13,503 nt of DNA. Source: Rhodocyclaceae bacterium (lineage in GTDB: Bacteria > Pseudomonadota > Gammaproteobacteria > Burkholderiales > Rhodocyclaceae). The notes below the pieces were generated by a model. The model worked only from the letters and a program-made list of their open reading frames with translations, made no database searches and was not told the DNA's origin. The stretch covers positions 1 through 13,503 of the forward strand of contig JALNXH010000041.1 of assembly GCA_023230455.1 (NCBI GenBank), read 5' to 3'. A program made the position numbers and the translations under genes. Every line of letters starts with the position of its first letter. Position 1 is the first letter of the stretch. Of the stretch, positions 6,470 through 13,503 are shown in pieces.

Positions 6470-7590
6470 CGCTCGACATCGCCTTCGTCACCGAAACCTA
6501 TCCGCCCGAGATCAACGGCGTGGCGATGACGGTGGGTCGCATGGTCGACGGCCTGCGCATGCGCGGCCATCGCGTTACCGTGTCGAGACCGCGCCAGCAT
6601 GCCGGCGACCTCGGCAACGAAGGCGAGCGGCCCTTGCCCGGCTTGCCCCTGCCCGGCTACTCGGGGCTGCGCTTCGGGCTGCCGGCGGGACGCCAGCTAC
6701 GCCGGCAATGGCGGGCCGCGCGACCGGATCTGGTTCATGTGGTGACCGAAGGCCCGCTCGGCTGGTCGGCCGTCGCCGCGGCCCGTGCGCTGGGGATTCC
6801 GGTGACATCCGGCTTTCACACCAATTTCGACCGCTACAGCGTGCATTACGGCATCGGCTGGATGCGCCCCGCCGTCTCCGCCTATCTGCGCACACTCCAC
6901 CGCCGTACCCAAGCGACGCTGGTGCCCACCCAGGCACTCGCCGCCGAACTGGCCGGGGAAGGCGTTCCCGGCGTACGCGTGGTCGGCCGCGGCGTCGATA
7001 CGGCGCTGTTCGACCCGGCACGGCGCTGTGCACGCTTGCGTCGCGACTGGGGAGCCGGCGACGACACGCTGGTGTGCGTGCATGTCGGCCGGCTCGCTGC
7101 GGAAAAAAACCTCGGCCTGGTCTGTCGCGCCTTTGCGGCGATTACATCGCAGCATCCCGATGCGCGCATGCTCTGGGTCGGCGACGGTCCGCAGCGCAAG
7201 GCATTGCAGGCAGAACACCCGCAACAGCTGTTCGCCGGCATGCGCCAGGGCGACGACCTGGCGACCCACTACGCCAGTGCCGATCTGTTTCTGTTTCCCA
7301 GTCTGACCGAAACCTACGGCAACGTCGTGGCGGAAGCCATGGCCAGCGGCGTACCGGTACTGGCCTACCGCAGCGCCGCCGCCGCCGAACTGATCGACGA
7401 CGGCATCAATGGCATGACGGTCGCGCCCGGCGACGAGACAACCTATCTCGAAGCCGCCCGTCGCCTGGCCAATGACCGAACGCTCTGCCGAGGCATGGGC
7501 GAAAACGCCCGCCGCCAGATCCTGCCGCGCAGCTGGCAGCGCGTAGTCGAACGTTTCGAGGATGTGGCGCACGAGATGATCGCGCGCTGA
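6466..7590 (+). CDS. GT4-family glycosyltransferase, MgtA/SqdX-like
   Basis: This is a 374-residue GT-B enzyme. The N-terminus IAFVTETYPPEINGVA and the segment HTNFDRYSVHYG are typical of the branch holding bacterial MgtA-type mannosyltransferases and SqdX/SQD2-type sulfoquinovosyl-diacylglycerol synthases. The donor domain has HVGRLAAEKN (206-215) and E-x7-E in TETYGNVVAE (E282, E290). It shares the overall plan of the first glycosyltransferase but differs clearly in sequence, so the two are not recent duplicates and may act one after the other or use different donors. The ATG overlaps the dgkA stop (ATGA), which implies translational coupling. I found no sqdB-like sugar-nucleotide enzyme in the window, so a sulfolipid product is not supported. 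Substrate unknown. Confidence 0.88.
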   Translation: MTLDIAFVTETYPPEINGVAMTVGRMVDGLRMRGHRVTVSRPRQHAGDLGNEGERPLPGLPLPGYSGLRFGLPAGRQLRRQWRAARPDLVHVVTEGPLGWSAVAAARALGIPVTSGFHTNFDRYSVHYGIGWMRPAVSAYLRTLHRRTQATLVPTQALAAELAGEGVPGVRVVGRGVDTALFDPARRCARLRRDWGAGDDTLVCVHVGRLAAEKNLGLVCRAFAAITSQHPDARMLWVGDGPQRKALQAEHPQQLFAGMRQGDDLATHYASADLFLFPSLTETYGNVVAEAMASGVPVLAYRSAAAAELIDDGINGMTVAPGDETTYLEAARRLANDRTLCRGMGENARRQILPRSWQRVVERFEDVAHEMIAR

Positions 7591-7918
7591 AGGTCGCACC
7601 CCGCCTCTTTGCAGTCTTGCGCGCTCCCTGAGAGTTTTCGTCGCTGCGTGCAGGGGAAACCGGGGGCTGGCTGAAGTCGGATGGACGGTACAATCGCGCC
7701 CGGCCGAACAGGAGTGCAGGAAAATCGCCGCGGAGCATGTGCCGGGATGAATGGCCGGCAACACCGACCGAGCATCCCGCAGTACGGGCAGCAAGGGTCG
7801 CGCGCAATAAAGTTCCCGGCTGTTGGCTGCATAGCCTGTGTCGCACTCCCGCCCCGCCGCCGCTCCCGATACGAATCACCCGCCCCGACCGGTCAGTGCC
7901 AATCTTTCCTGGAAAGCC
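7591..7918 (+). other. 328-bp gap before the LtaS-like gene
   Basis: No convincing gene is seen. The stretch is GC-rich, with no T-run hairpin after the GT4 gene, so read-through into the LtaS-like gene is possible. A TACAAT hexamer at 7689-7694 is the best promoter element. A 61-codon frame from ATG 7737 ends at TGA 7920-7922, overlapping the LtaS-like ATG, but its proline- and arginine-rich product looks like chance. Confidence 0.5.
7667..7694 (+). promoter_or_regulatory. Candidate sigma-70 promoter for the LtaS-like gene
   Basis: The -10 candidate TACAAT (7689-7694) matches five of six consensus bases. A -35 at 7667-7672 (CTGGCT) with a 16-bp spacer matches only three of six. The resulting leader would be about 220 nt. 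This suggests, without proving, that the LtaS-like gene can be transcribed apart from the upstream cluster. Confidence 0.28.
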
Positions 7919-9904
7919 ATGAATTTCACCCTGCGATTCTTCTCCCTGTCGCCCCGCTATCTTCCTGTTGCCGCGCTGCTCGCGGTGCTGTTGGGATTGT
8001 CCTTTGCCACCCGGATCGTCCTCTGGATGCACGGCGGCACGCAGGTGCCGGTCACGCTGACCAATCTGCTGGAGATATTCGCTATCGGCTTCGCTTTCGA
8101 CCTTGCCGCAGCGGCGTATTTCATGGTCCCGATGACCCTCTATCTGGCCGTGATCCCCGACCGGCTGGCGTGCTGGCGCCCGCACTCGTGGTTCTTCGGC
8201 CTCCTGTTCGGCGCGACCTGCTATGTGCTTGCGCTGGTATCGCTGTCCGAATGGGTGTTCTGGGACGAGTTCGGAACACGCTTCAACTTCATCGCCGTCG
8301 ACTACCTCGTCTATACGCACGAAGTGCTCGGCAACATCTGGGAGTCTTATCCGGTCGGGCTATTGCTCGGCCTGTTGCTGATCCCTGCGCTGCTGGCAAG
8401 CTGGCTGACGCGCCGGGCAGTCGCGCGCGGACTGGCGGCCCCGAGTTCCTGGCAGCAGCGCCTGCGCGGCGGTTTGATCCTGCTGGTGCTGCCGCTGCTG
8501 GTTTTCCGTTTCGTTTCGACCGACCAGAAGGACCTGTCGGAAAACACCCAGGTCAATGAACTCTCCGGCAATGGAATCTACGCGTTCTTCGCCGCCAACT
8601 GGAACAACGAACTCGACTATGAGCGCTTCTACGCAACCCTGCCGCACGGCACGGCTTTCGCCCAGGTGTGCGGACTGCTCGCCGAGCATCCGGGAGTCAA
8701 GGTCTGCAGCGACTCGCCGAAGACGCTTATCCGCCACGTCGCCAGCAACCCGCCGGTAAGAAAACTCAATGTCGTGCTGGTCAGCGTGGAAAGTCTCGGT
8801 TCCGAGTTCATCGGCGCCCTCGGCAACACCGAGCGGATCACGCCCGAGCTCGACGGCCTCGCCGACAAGAGCCTCTTTTTCACCCACGTCTATGCCACCG
8901 GCAACCGCACGGTACGTGGCCTCGAAGCCCTGTCGCTCTCGATTCCGCCAACGCCAGGGCAGTCGATTCTGAAGCGGCCGAAGAACGAGGAGCTGTTCTC
9001 GCTCGGCGCCGTGCTCGAGGACGAAGGCTATGACACGAAGTGGATCTATGGCGGCTACAGCTATTTCGACAACATGGGCTACTTTTTCGCCAACAACGAC
9101 TACCAGGTGGTGGACCGCAGTGCCCTCGGCAAGGAGGAAATCCACTACGAAAACATCTGGGGCGTGGCCGACGAGGATCTGTTTACCCTATCGCTGCGCG
9201 AAGCCGACAAGTCGGCGGCGGACGGGCGCCCGTTCTTCCTCCACATCATGACGACGAGCAATCACCGCCCCTATACCTACCCCGAAGGACGCATCGACAT
9301 TCCCTCGGGCAGCGGCCGCGCCGGCGCGGTGAAGTACACCGACTACGCCATCGGCAGGTTCCTGCGCGAAGCCCGCGCCAAGCCGTGGTTCGACGATACC
9401 CTGTTCGTCATTACTGCCGATCACGGCGCTTCGGCCCGCGGCACAACCGACATCCCGGTGGAGCGCTACCGCATTCCGCTATGGTTTTATTCGCCCAAAC
9501 ATGTAAAGCCGCAGCACTTCGACCGGCTGGCATCGCAGATCGACATTCCGACCACCATCCTCGGTCTGCTCGGCGTCGATTACGACAGCAAGTTCTTCGG
9601 TTACGACCTGCTGCGCCTCGATCCGGCGCAGGACCGGGCATTCGTCTCGACCTACCAAACGCTGGGCTACATCCGCAACGGCTGGCTGGTGACGCTGGGG
9701 CCGAAGCGCGCCGTCAAAGTTCGCCGGATCGAAGCCGATGCGCCGCCCCTGTCGCCGACGGACGAAACAAAGTTGCGCGAAGAAGCGATCAGCCTCTACG
9801 AAGTCGCCGCCCAGGAATTCCGTTCCGGCCTGTACCACGAAACACCCGACCGCCTGCCGCCGCGCAAGGAGGACTCCGCCCACAGCGACCGGCATGTCAA
9901 CTAA
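7919..9904 (+). CDS. LTA-synthase/OpgB-like sulfatase-fold transferase, inner membrane
   Basis: This protein has 661 residues from ATG 7919. Five N-terminal transmembrane helices (about 12-35, 45-78, 87-112, 143-165, 183-199) are followed by a large periplasmic sulfatase-fold domain. Active-site features of the LtaS/phosphoglycerol-transferase group are visible: LVSVESLG (metal ligand E291), TGNRTVRGLEAL (candidate nucleophile T331) and ITADHG (D501, H502). Relatives move glycerol-phosphate from phosphatidylglycerol, or phosphoethanolamine from phosphatidylethanolamine, onto envelope glycans or lipids and release diacylglycerol. That fits the nearby dgkA. The acceptor here is unknown; a glycolipid made by the two GT4 enzymes is an inference. 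GGAAAG sits just before ATG 7919. A GTG at 7838 would add 27 proline-rich residues ahead of the natural membrane-start segment and is less likely. A strong terminator lies about 240 bp downstream. Confidence 0.9.
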   Translation: MNFTLRFFSLSPRYLPVAALLAVLLGLSFATRIVLWMHGGTQVPVTLTNLLEIFAIGFAFDLAAAAYFMVPMTLYLAVIPDRLACWRPHSWFFGLLFGATCYVLALVSLSEWVFWDEFGTRFNFIAVDYLVYTHEVLGNIWESYPVGLLLGLLLIPALLASWLTRRAVARGLAAPSSWQQRLRGGLILLVLPLLVFRFVSTDQKDLSENTQVNELSGNGIYAFFAANWNNELDYERFYATLPHGTAFAQVCGLLAEHPGVKVCSDSPKTLIRHVASNPPVRKLNVVLVSVESLGSEFIGALGNTERITPELDGLADKSLFFTHVYATGNRTVRGLEALSLSIPPTPGQSILKRPKNEELFSLGAVLEDEGYDTKWIYGGYSYFDNMGYFFANNDYQVVDRSALGKEEIHYENIWGVADEDLFTLSLREADKSAADGRPFFLHIMTTSNHRPYTYPEGRIDIPSGSGRAGAVKYTDYAIGRFLREARAKPWFDDTLFVITADHGASARGTTDIPVERYRIPLWFYSPKHVKPQHFDRLASQIDIPTTILGLLGVDYDSKFFGYDLLRLDPAQDRAFVSTYQTLGYIRNGWLVTLGPKRAVKVRRIEADAPPLSPTDETKLREEAISLYEVAAQEFRSGLYHETPDRLPPRKEDSAHSDRHVN

Positions 9905-9934
9905 GGACGCGCCGAACAAATCCGTTCGTCCCAC

Positions 9935-9988
9935 GGGTACGTGTGCCCTTCAGGGTACGTGTGCCCTTCAGGGTACGTGTGCCCTAAA
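9935..9988 (+). repeat. Three tandem 18-bp units
   Basis: The unit GGGTACGTGTGCCCTTCA occurs at 9935-9952 and 9953-9970. A third copy at 9971-9988 differs only in its last bases (CCCTAAA). A partial fourth start, GGGTA, follows at 9989. Each unit is itself a partial inverted repeat (GGG...CCC). It lies just after the LtaS-like stop and is flanked by dispersed palindromic repeats. There are only three copies with no spacers, so it is a short direct tandem array and not a CRISPR. In one frame it would read as repeated GTCALQ, but no gene is supported. Confidence 0.9.
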
Positions 9989-9995
9989 GGGTAAG

Positions 9996-10018
9996 CCCTT
10001 CGACTTCGCTCAGGACAG
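9996..10018. repeat. Dispersed palindromic-type repeat unit, copy 1
   Basis: CCCTTCGACTTCGCTCAGGACAGG belongs to the TTCGAC...CTCAGGAC repeat type found scattered between genes in many GC-rich proteobacteria. Further units lie at 10070-10096 and 10138-10183. Confidence 0.65.
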
Positions 10019-10069
10019 GCCCCAAGGGGACTTCCTCCGGGGCGTCGAAACGCACGCTCGTCAAATCAA

Positions 10070-10096
10070 GGGCTTCGACAAGCTCAGCACGAACGG
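10070..10096. repeat. Dispersed palindromic-type repeat unit, copy 2
   Basis: The segment contains GGGCTTCGACAAGCTCAG and ends in ACGAACGG, the familiar form of this intergenic repeat. Its ACGAACGG (10089-10096) is the reverse complement of CCGTTCGT at 9922-9929, so the two could be the outer ends of one larger inverted structure. The flanking AAATCCGTTC occurs at both 9918-9927 and 10125-10134, which suggests nested or duplicated repeat units. Confidence 0.7.
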
Positions 10097-10146
10097 TGTG
10101 GTACTAAACACAAGTAGCACACAAAAATCCGTTCATCCTTCGACAA

Positions 10147-10192
10147 GCTTGTCCTGAGCCCCGTTAAAGGGCTCAGGACAAGCGGATTTTTT
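10147..10192 (+). terminator. Strong intrinsic terminator, probably serving both converging genes
   Basis: The arms GCTTGTCCTGAGCCC (10147-10161) and GGGCTCAGGACAAGC (10169-10183) form a perfect 15-bp stem with a 7-nt loop, followed by GGA and T6 (10187-10192). This ends transcription from the LtaS-like side. AAAAATCCG at 10123-10131 matches CGGATTTTT at 10183-10191, so on the minus strand the hairpin is followed at some distance by T5. It may also slow transcripts of the converging adhesin gene, whose stop is at 10218. The stem is built from the same dispersed repeat sequence (CTTGTCCTGAGC). Confidence 0.85.
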
Positions 10193-10217
10193 CTTACCCG
10201 CGGGTTGGCTCAACGAC

Positions 10218-13200
10218 TCATGGGTTATCCGCAGCGGAATCGGCCGCCGCCTGTGCCGCTTCAGCCTGGACTGCCGCAGAGTAGGCGGCCGTGTCTTTGG
10301 CATACTTCGTGAAAGTCACCACGTTCTGGTCGGCCGCCGCCTTGTCCAGCTTGGCCTGTTCCGCCGCCGTAGCGGATTTGTTCGCCTTTGCCGCCGCAGC
10401 GTTATAGGCATCCTCGTCCACTTTGGCTAGGGCATTCGCTTTCTCGAAGGCTGCTTTCTTGTCGTCTGAGGTCCGTTTCGCCTCGTCGTACTTCGCCTTG
10501 GCCTCTTCGTACGCTTCTTTTGCTTCCTTGGCCTTCATGATGCCAATGGGATCTTTCCCCTCGATGACATTCCCCAGCATGGCCAGCGGATTCGTGTCCC
10601 CGACACTCTTGGCGGCATCCAAATACTCCTGTTGGGCACTGAAGAACTCCGAGTAGGCGTCGCCCTCCGCCTTAATCGCCTCGTTGGCTTCCGCCAAGGC
10701 CGCGTCTGCCACCTTTCCGGATGCCGTCACGTTCTCCATCAAGCCCTTCGCCGCCGCCAAATCGTCCGCCGCGACCTTGGCCGTCGACTTGATCTCCTCG
10801 ACCTTGTCCGCGGCGACCTTTTCCCATTTGGCTTTATCCGCCTCGGCCTGAGTCGCCGTAGCCTTGGCTTTCACCGCTTCATCGGCGGTATCTTTGGCGT
10901 ACTGGGCCCGCTCCTCGACCGCGGCCTTGGCGGCAGCAATCGTCTTCAGGCGATAAGCCTCGTCCGCCGCCGCTTTTTCCGCCTCGGCCTTTTGCACGAT
11001 GACTCTGGCCGCTGCGCTATCCGCGGCAGCCTTATCCGCCTGCGCCTTGGCTTCATCGGCATCGGCTTTTGCCTGGGCTGCTGCTGCCTGAGCGGCAGTC
11101 GCCGCTTCGCCCATTTTCTTGGCTGCCGCCTCGGCGTCCGCTGCTTTCTTGGCCGCCGCCTCGGCCCTCGCCTGGGCCTCTCCGGGCGCAGCGTCTGTCG
11201 CATCCTGGGCAATCTTTGTCAGCCTGTCGGCTTCTGCCCGGGCGGCCGCCGCCGTGTCCGCCGCATCCTGGGCCGCCGCTTTGGCGGCGGCGGCCTTGTC
11301 CGCCAGCTTTTGCGAATTCGCCCAGTTCTCGCCGGAGTACTGCGCCATTGCGTCGGCGTTTACGGTCTCCAATTTATTGGAGTCCAGTGCCATGCGCGCC
11401 ACGGTCAACGCTTCACCAGCCTCTGCATTCGGAACATTGGGGGCTAGGTCGCCAATCATCTGGCTGACCTTGCTCTTGGTCTCGTCCAGCTTTTGCTTCA
11501 GGCTTTCAAGACTCTCGCCCATGGACAAATAGAAATACCCCCTGATGGCGTCCGACGCCGTGCCAATACGCCTCGACCAATCCGTGTTGACCCCCGTATA
11601 AGAAAGCGAGTACCACATCTTTTCGGAGCCGGTAATGAGCGACTTGATCTGCGCAATGATGCCGGCCCTCTCGGGTGCGGTCTTATCCGCCTCAACAGCA
11701 GCGGCGGTATCAGCAGCAGCAGCGGCGGCCTTGTCGGCAGTCGCCTGAGCCTTGTCGGCCTTTGCCGACTCGGTTTTCGCCGCCGTCTGCTTGTCCGCCA
11801 ACGCTTTCTCCGCTTCTTTTTCTGCCGCCGCCGCCTGCCCCGGCAGTAAGGTCGTCGCCGCCTCCGAGAATTTGGTGAAGATGGTCGCGAGTCCCGCATT
11901 GACCGCTGCCGTCACGGCCACGCCGGCCTTCTCCTCCAACGTTTTGTCTGTCGCCGCTTTTTCCTTGTCGGAAAGGAAGGCGGTCACGCTCGCCTCCGAC
12001 ACTTTGACCTTGGACTCCGCAGCCCCTACAGCCTCATCTTTCTCCGCCACCACGGCGGCCGCATTCGTAACCGCCACGGTAGTCTTGCTGGCCTCCCGCT
12101 TATCCATCGCCGACTGCAACGCCGCGTCTCTGGCCGCCGCTGCCTTCTCCGCCGAGGTGGGATCCGCCGCTGCATCGGCGGCAGCCTTGTCTGCCAGGGC
12201 CTTGGAGGCTGCCGCCTTGTCCGCCGCCGCCTTGGCCGCCGCCTGAGCATCCGCTAAAACCTTGTCTGCGGCCTGCTTCTCTGCCGTTGCGTTTGCCGCT
12301 GAGCTTTGAGCATCCACCAGTTTGAATATTTGGTCTTTGGTATCCGGGGCAACCGAGTCCAAGACACCCTGTGCCTGCTTAATCGTTTCCTCGGAATCCA
12401 TTAGCTTCTTGGCTTCCTGAAACTCCTTTGAATTTGAATCTCCAAAAACCATCCCAAAAGCGAGCATCATGTTTTTGGCAACGGTTTTCGCAGCGTCTAC
12501 GATCCGATTGATCTCGGCCGACCGGTCCTTCGGCTTCAAGGTATCTGCATCGGCTGCGGCTTTCGCATCGGCCGCCTTTTTATCTGCCGCCACCTGGTCT
12601 ACCGCCGCTTGATCGGCCGCCGCTTTGGCGTCAGCCGCCTGCTTCGCCGCCACCTTGGCTGCCGCCGCCTTATCGGACGATGTCGGGTCTGCTGCCGCCG
12701 CGTCCGCTGCAAGCTTGGATTTCACCGCCGCATCCGCCGCGGCGTCTATTTTTGATTGCGTGTTCGTGGCAGCGCTCTCAGCCACGGTCTTGGCGTTAGC
12801 GGCTGCATTGTTGACAGCGGCAACACGGGTGGTTTTCAGGAAGGCATCAACCTCTGCGGTCGATACCGAGCACGTTGCGCAAGACTTTTGTACGAGTTGC
12901 TGCAAAGTATTTTTTAATGCGTCATCAGCGACGCCTGTCGTCGATGCTTGTTGCAGTCCCTTGGCCAGCGCATTCACATCAACCCCGGTAGAGGAGCCGG
13001 CCGGGGTTTTGGAAGTGTCGACCGCAAAATCTTTTGCTATGCCGACGCCATCCAGCGCCTTGTAGATGTTCTCGATCGCCTTTGCCAACTGCGGGTTCGA
13101 ACCAGTGTTGATGGTCAGTGCAGTGTCATTGCCTGCCGCTTGAGCAAAATCATAGTTCGCTGCCAGAAGACCACTACCCGTAATGGGATAACGCCCCGCC

Positions 13201-13503
13201 ACAGTTGAAGTTGTGGCCGTAGTCGTAAATGCGAGGGATCCAGTAGTGGCGGTGGCTTGATTTTCGTTATTGACGAAACCTACGACTGAACCTGTCAGCG
13301 CTGGCAGGGTGCCTCCCTCAGTCATGCTTGCCATGTCGGCCGTATAGATCAGGTGCGCTTTGTTGATGGTCAACGCGCCATCGGCCGAGGCGAAATCGTA
13401 GTTGGCGGCGACGAGGGTTCCGGTGCTGCCGGCGATGGTGTAATCGCCGATGCCGGTGGTTGTCGTGGCGGTGCTGCTCCCGGTGGCGCTGCCGGTAATG
13501 CCA
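10218..13503 (-). CDS. C-terminal part of a giant MBG-repeat surface protein with an alanine-rich coiled-coil tail
   Basis: The frame is open from the right edge (first full codon 13502-13500) to TGA at 10220-10218, giving 1094 visible residues; the start lies outside the window. The first part holds MBG-type repeats: one partial copy ends at about 13380, and one copy (about 13376-13105) runs from LTINKAHLIYTADMA to AANYDFAQAAGNDTALTI. Such repeats are typical of large secreted adhesins, often of the filamentous-haemagglutinin/two-partner type. A linker with CATC (12870-12881) follows. The rest is dominated by runs such as DKAAADAKAAAD, resembling TolA-like helices or coiled coils. It is broken by a less alanine-rich island at about 11670-11310 (KMWYSLSYTGVNTDW, GYFYLSMGESLE), a smaller one at about 12530-12310, and a charged region near the end (10680-10480). 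No C-terminal membrane anchor, beta-barrel or LPXTG is seen; it ends AADSAADNP. Function is inferred as surface attachment or matrix. Confidence 0.85.
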   Translation of the reverse strand, partial: GITGSATGSSTATTTTGIGDYTIAGSTGTLVAANYDFASADGALTINKAHLIYTADMASMTEGGTLPALTGSVVGFVNNENQATATTGSLAFTTTATTSTVAGRYPITGSGLLAANYDFAQAAGNDTALTINTGSNPQLAKAIENIYKALDGVGIAKDFAVDTSKTPAGSSTGVDVNALAKGLQQASTTGVADDALKNTLQQLVQKSCATCSVSTAEVDAFLKTTRVAAVNNAAANAKTVAESAATNTQSKIDAAADAAVKSKLAADAAAADPTSSDKAAAAKVAAKQAADAKAAADQAAVDQVAADKKAADAKAAADADTLKPKDRSAEINRIVDAAKTVAKNMMLAFGMVFGDSNSKEFQEAKKLMDSEETIKQAQGVLDSVAPDTKDQIFKLVDAQSSAANATAEKQAADKVLADAQAAAKAAADKAAASKALADKAAADAAADPTSAEKAAAARDAALQSAMDKREASKTTVAVTNAAAVVAEKDEAVGAAESKVKVSEASVTAFLSDKEKAATDKTLEEKAGVAVTAAVNAGLATIFTKFSEAATTLLPGQAAAAEKEAEKALADKQTAAKTESAKADKAQATADKAAAAAADTAAAVEADKTAPERAGIIAQIKSLITGSEKMWYSLSYTGVNTDWSRRIGTASDAIRGYFYLSMGESLESLKQKLDETKSKVSQMIGDLAPNVPNAEAGEALTVARMALDSNKLETVNADAMAQYSGENWANSQKLADKAAAAKAAAQDAADTAAAARAEADRLTKIAQDATDAAPGEAQARAEAAAKKAADAEAAAKKMGEAATAAQAAAAQAKADADEAKAQADKAAADSAAARVIVQKAEAEKAAADEAYRLKTIAAAKAAVEERAQYAKDTADEAVKAKATATQAEADKAKWEKVAADKVEEIKSTAKVAADDLAAAKGLMENVTASGKVADAALAEANEAIKAEGDAYSEFFSAQQEYLDAAKSVGDTNPLAMLGNVIEGKDPIGIMKAKEAKEAYEEAKAKYDEAKRTSDDKKAAFEKANALAKVDEDAYNAAAAKANKSATAAEQAKLDKAAADQNVVTFTKYAKDTAAYSAAVQAEAAQAAADSAADNP
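10690..12830 (-). repeat. Alanine-rich low-complexity helical repeats
   Basis: Imperfect short repeats of Ala-Ala-Asp/Lys/Glu fill most of this stretch. Two longer related blocks stand out: AAAADPTSSDKAAAAKVAAK (about 12715-12650) and AAADPTSAEKAAAARDAALQ (about 12185-12115). A looser third, DAAPGEAQARAEAAAKKAAD, lies at about 11200-11130. This suggests internal duplication of a 30-40 residue unit followed by drift. Confidence 0.75.
13105..13503 (-). repeat. MBG-type protein repeats (one complete, one partial)
   Basis: The pattern ...ANYDFAxAxGxxxLTIN ends both copies. The partial copy reads TGIGDYTIAG, LVAANYDFASADGALTINK; the full copy reads AGRYPITGSG, LLAANYDFAQ, ALTINTGS. The repeat continues beyond the window edge, so more copies are expected upstream in the gene. 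Confidence 0.75.

Noticed and set aside
9935..9988. CRISPR array
   Set aside because: Only three 18-bp units, directly abutting with no spacers and no cas genes.
9738..10157. Plus-strand frame of 139 codons through the intergenic repeats
   Set aside because: It overlaps the LtaS-like 3' end out of frame, and the rest is translated repeat DNA (GTCALQ units, KPFDFAQD), a common false gene.
10632..11532. Plus-strand frames opposite the alanine-rich gene (271, 132 and 137 codons)
   Set aside because: GCN-rich coding DNA read backwards gives long stop-free frames; products are Arg/Gly, Pro/Arg or Ala/Ser low complexity.

Overview
The window comes from a GC-rich Gram-negative bacterium. A betaproteobacterium, perhaps Rhodocyclales-like, is my best inference. 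It rests on the style of the proteins, the strong third-position G/C bias and the dispersed TTCGACAAGCTCAG-type repeats, not on a marker gene. No rRNA, tRNA or CRISPR array is visible.

Layout, left to right. (1) Positions 3-122 hold the last 39 codons of an IS630-type transposase, cut by the window edge, followed by a short intergenic stretch with a perfect 13+1+13 palindrome (224-250). (2) A signalling pair on the plus strand: an EAL-CBS-GGDEF cyclic-di-GMP protein (360-2249) and a transmembrane methyl-accepting chemotaxis protein (2305-3951). Near its 3' end the first gene has an A9G tract. A -1 shift there would carry translation to a stop that overlaps the chemoreceptor start as ATGA. (3) A compact plus-strand envelope-lipid cluster: a PlcP/LpxH-like metallophosphoesterase (4051-4830), a GT4 glycosyltransferase (4827-6017), diacylglycerol kinase DgkA (6092-6469) and a second GT4 glycosyltransferase (6466-7590). 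After a 328-bp gap comes a five-helix LTA-synthase/OpgB-like sulfatase-fold transferase (7919-9904). Junctions at 4827 and 6466 are ATGA overlaps. A weak PHO-box-like 7-4-7 site lies at 3989-4006. (4) A repeat-rich convergent intergenic region (9905-10217) holds three 18-bp tandem units, several dispersed palindromic units and a strong 15-bp-stem terminator. (5) On the minus strand, running off the right edge, is the C-terminal 1094 residues of a very large MBG-repeat surface protein. Its tail is roughly 900 residues of alanine-rich, probably coiled-coil sequence.

How the genes may work together. The cluster in (3) reads as a diacylglycerol (DAG) economy. A PlcP-like phospholipase C would strip phospholipid head groups to DAG, two GT4 enzymes could put sugars on DAG, and an LtaS-like enzyme could decorate the envelope glycan with phosphoglycerol (or a related group) taken from phospholipid, again releasing DAG. 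DgkA would return leftover DAG to phosphatidic acid. PlcP plus a glycosyltransferase is the known core of phosphate-starvation lipid remodelling. The addition of dgkA, a second GT4 and an LtaS-like enzyme in one locus is the most interesting feature of the window. Substrates, products and phosphate control are inferred and untested.
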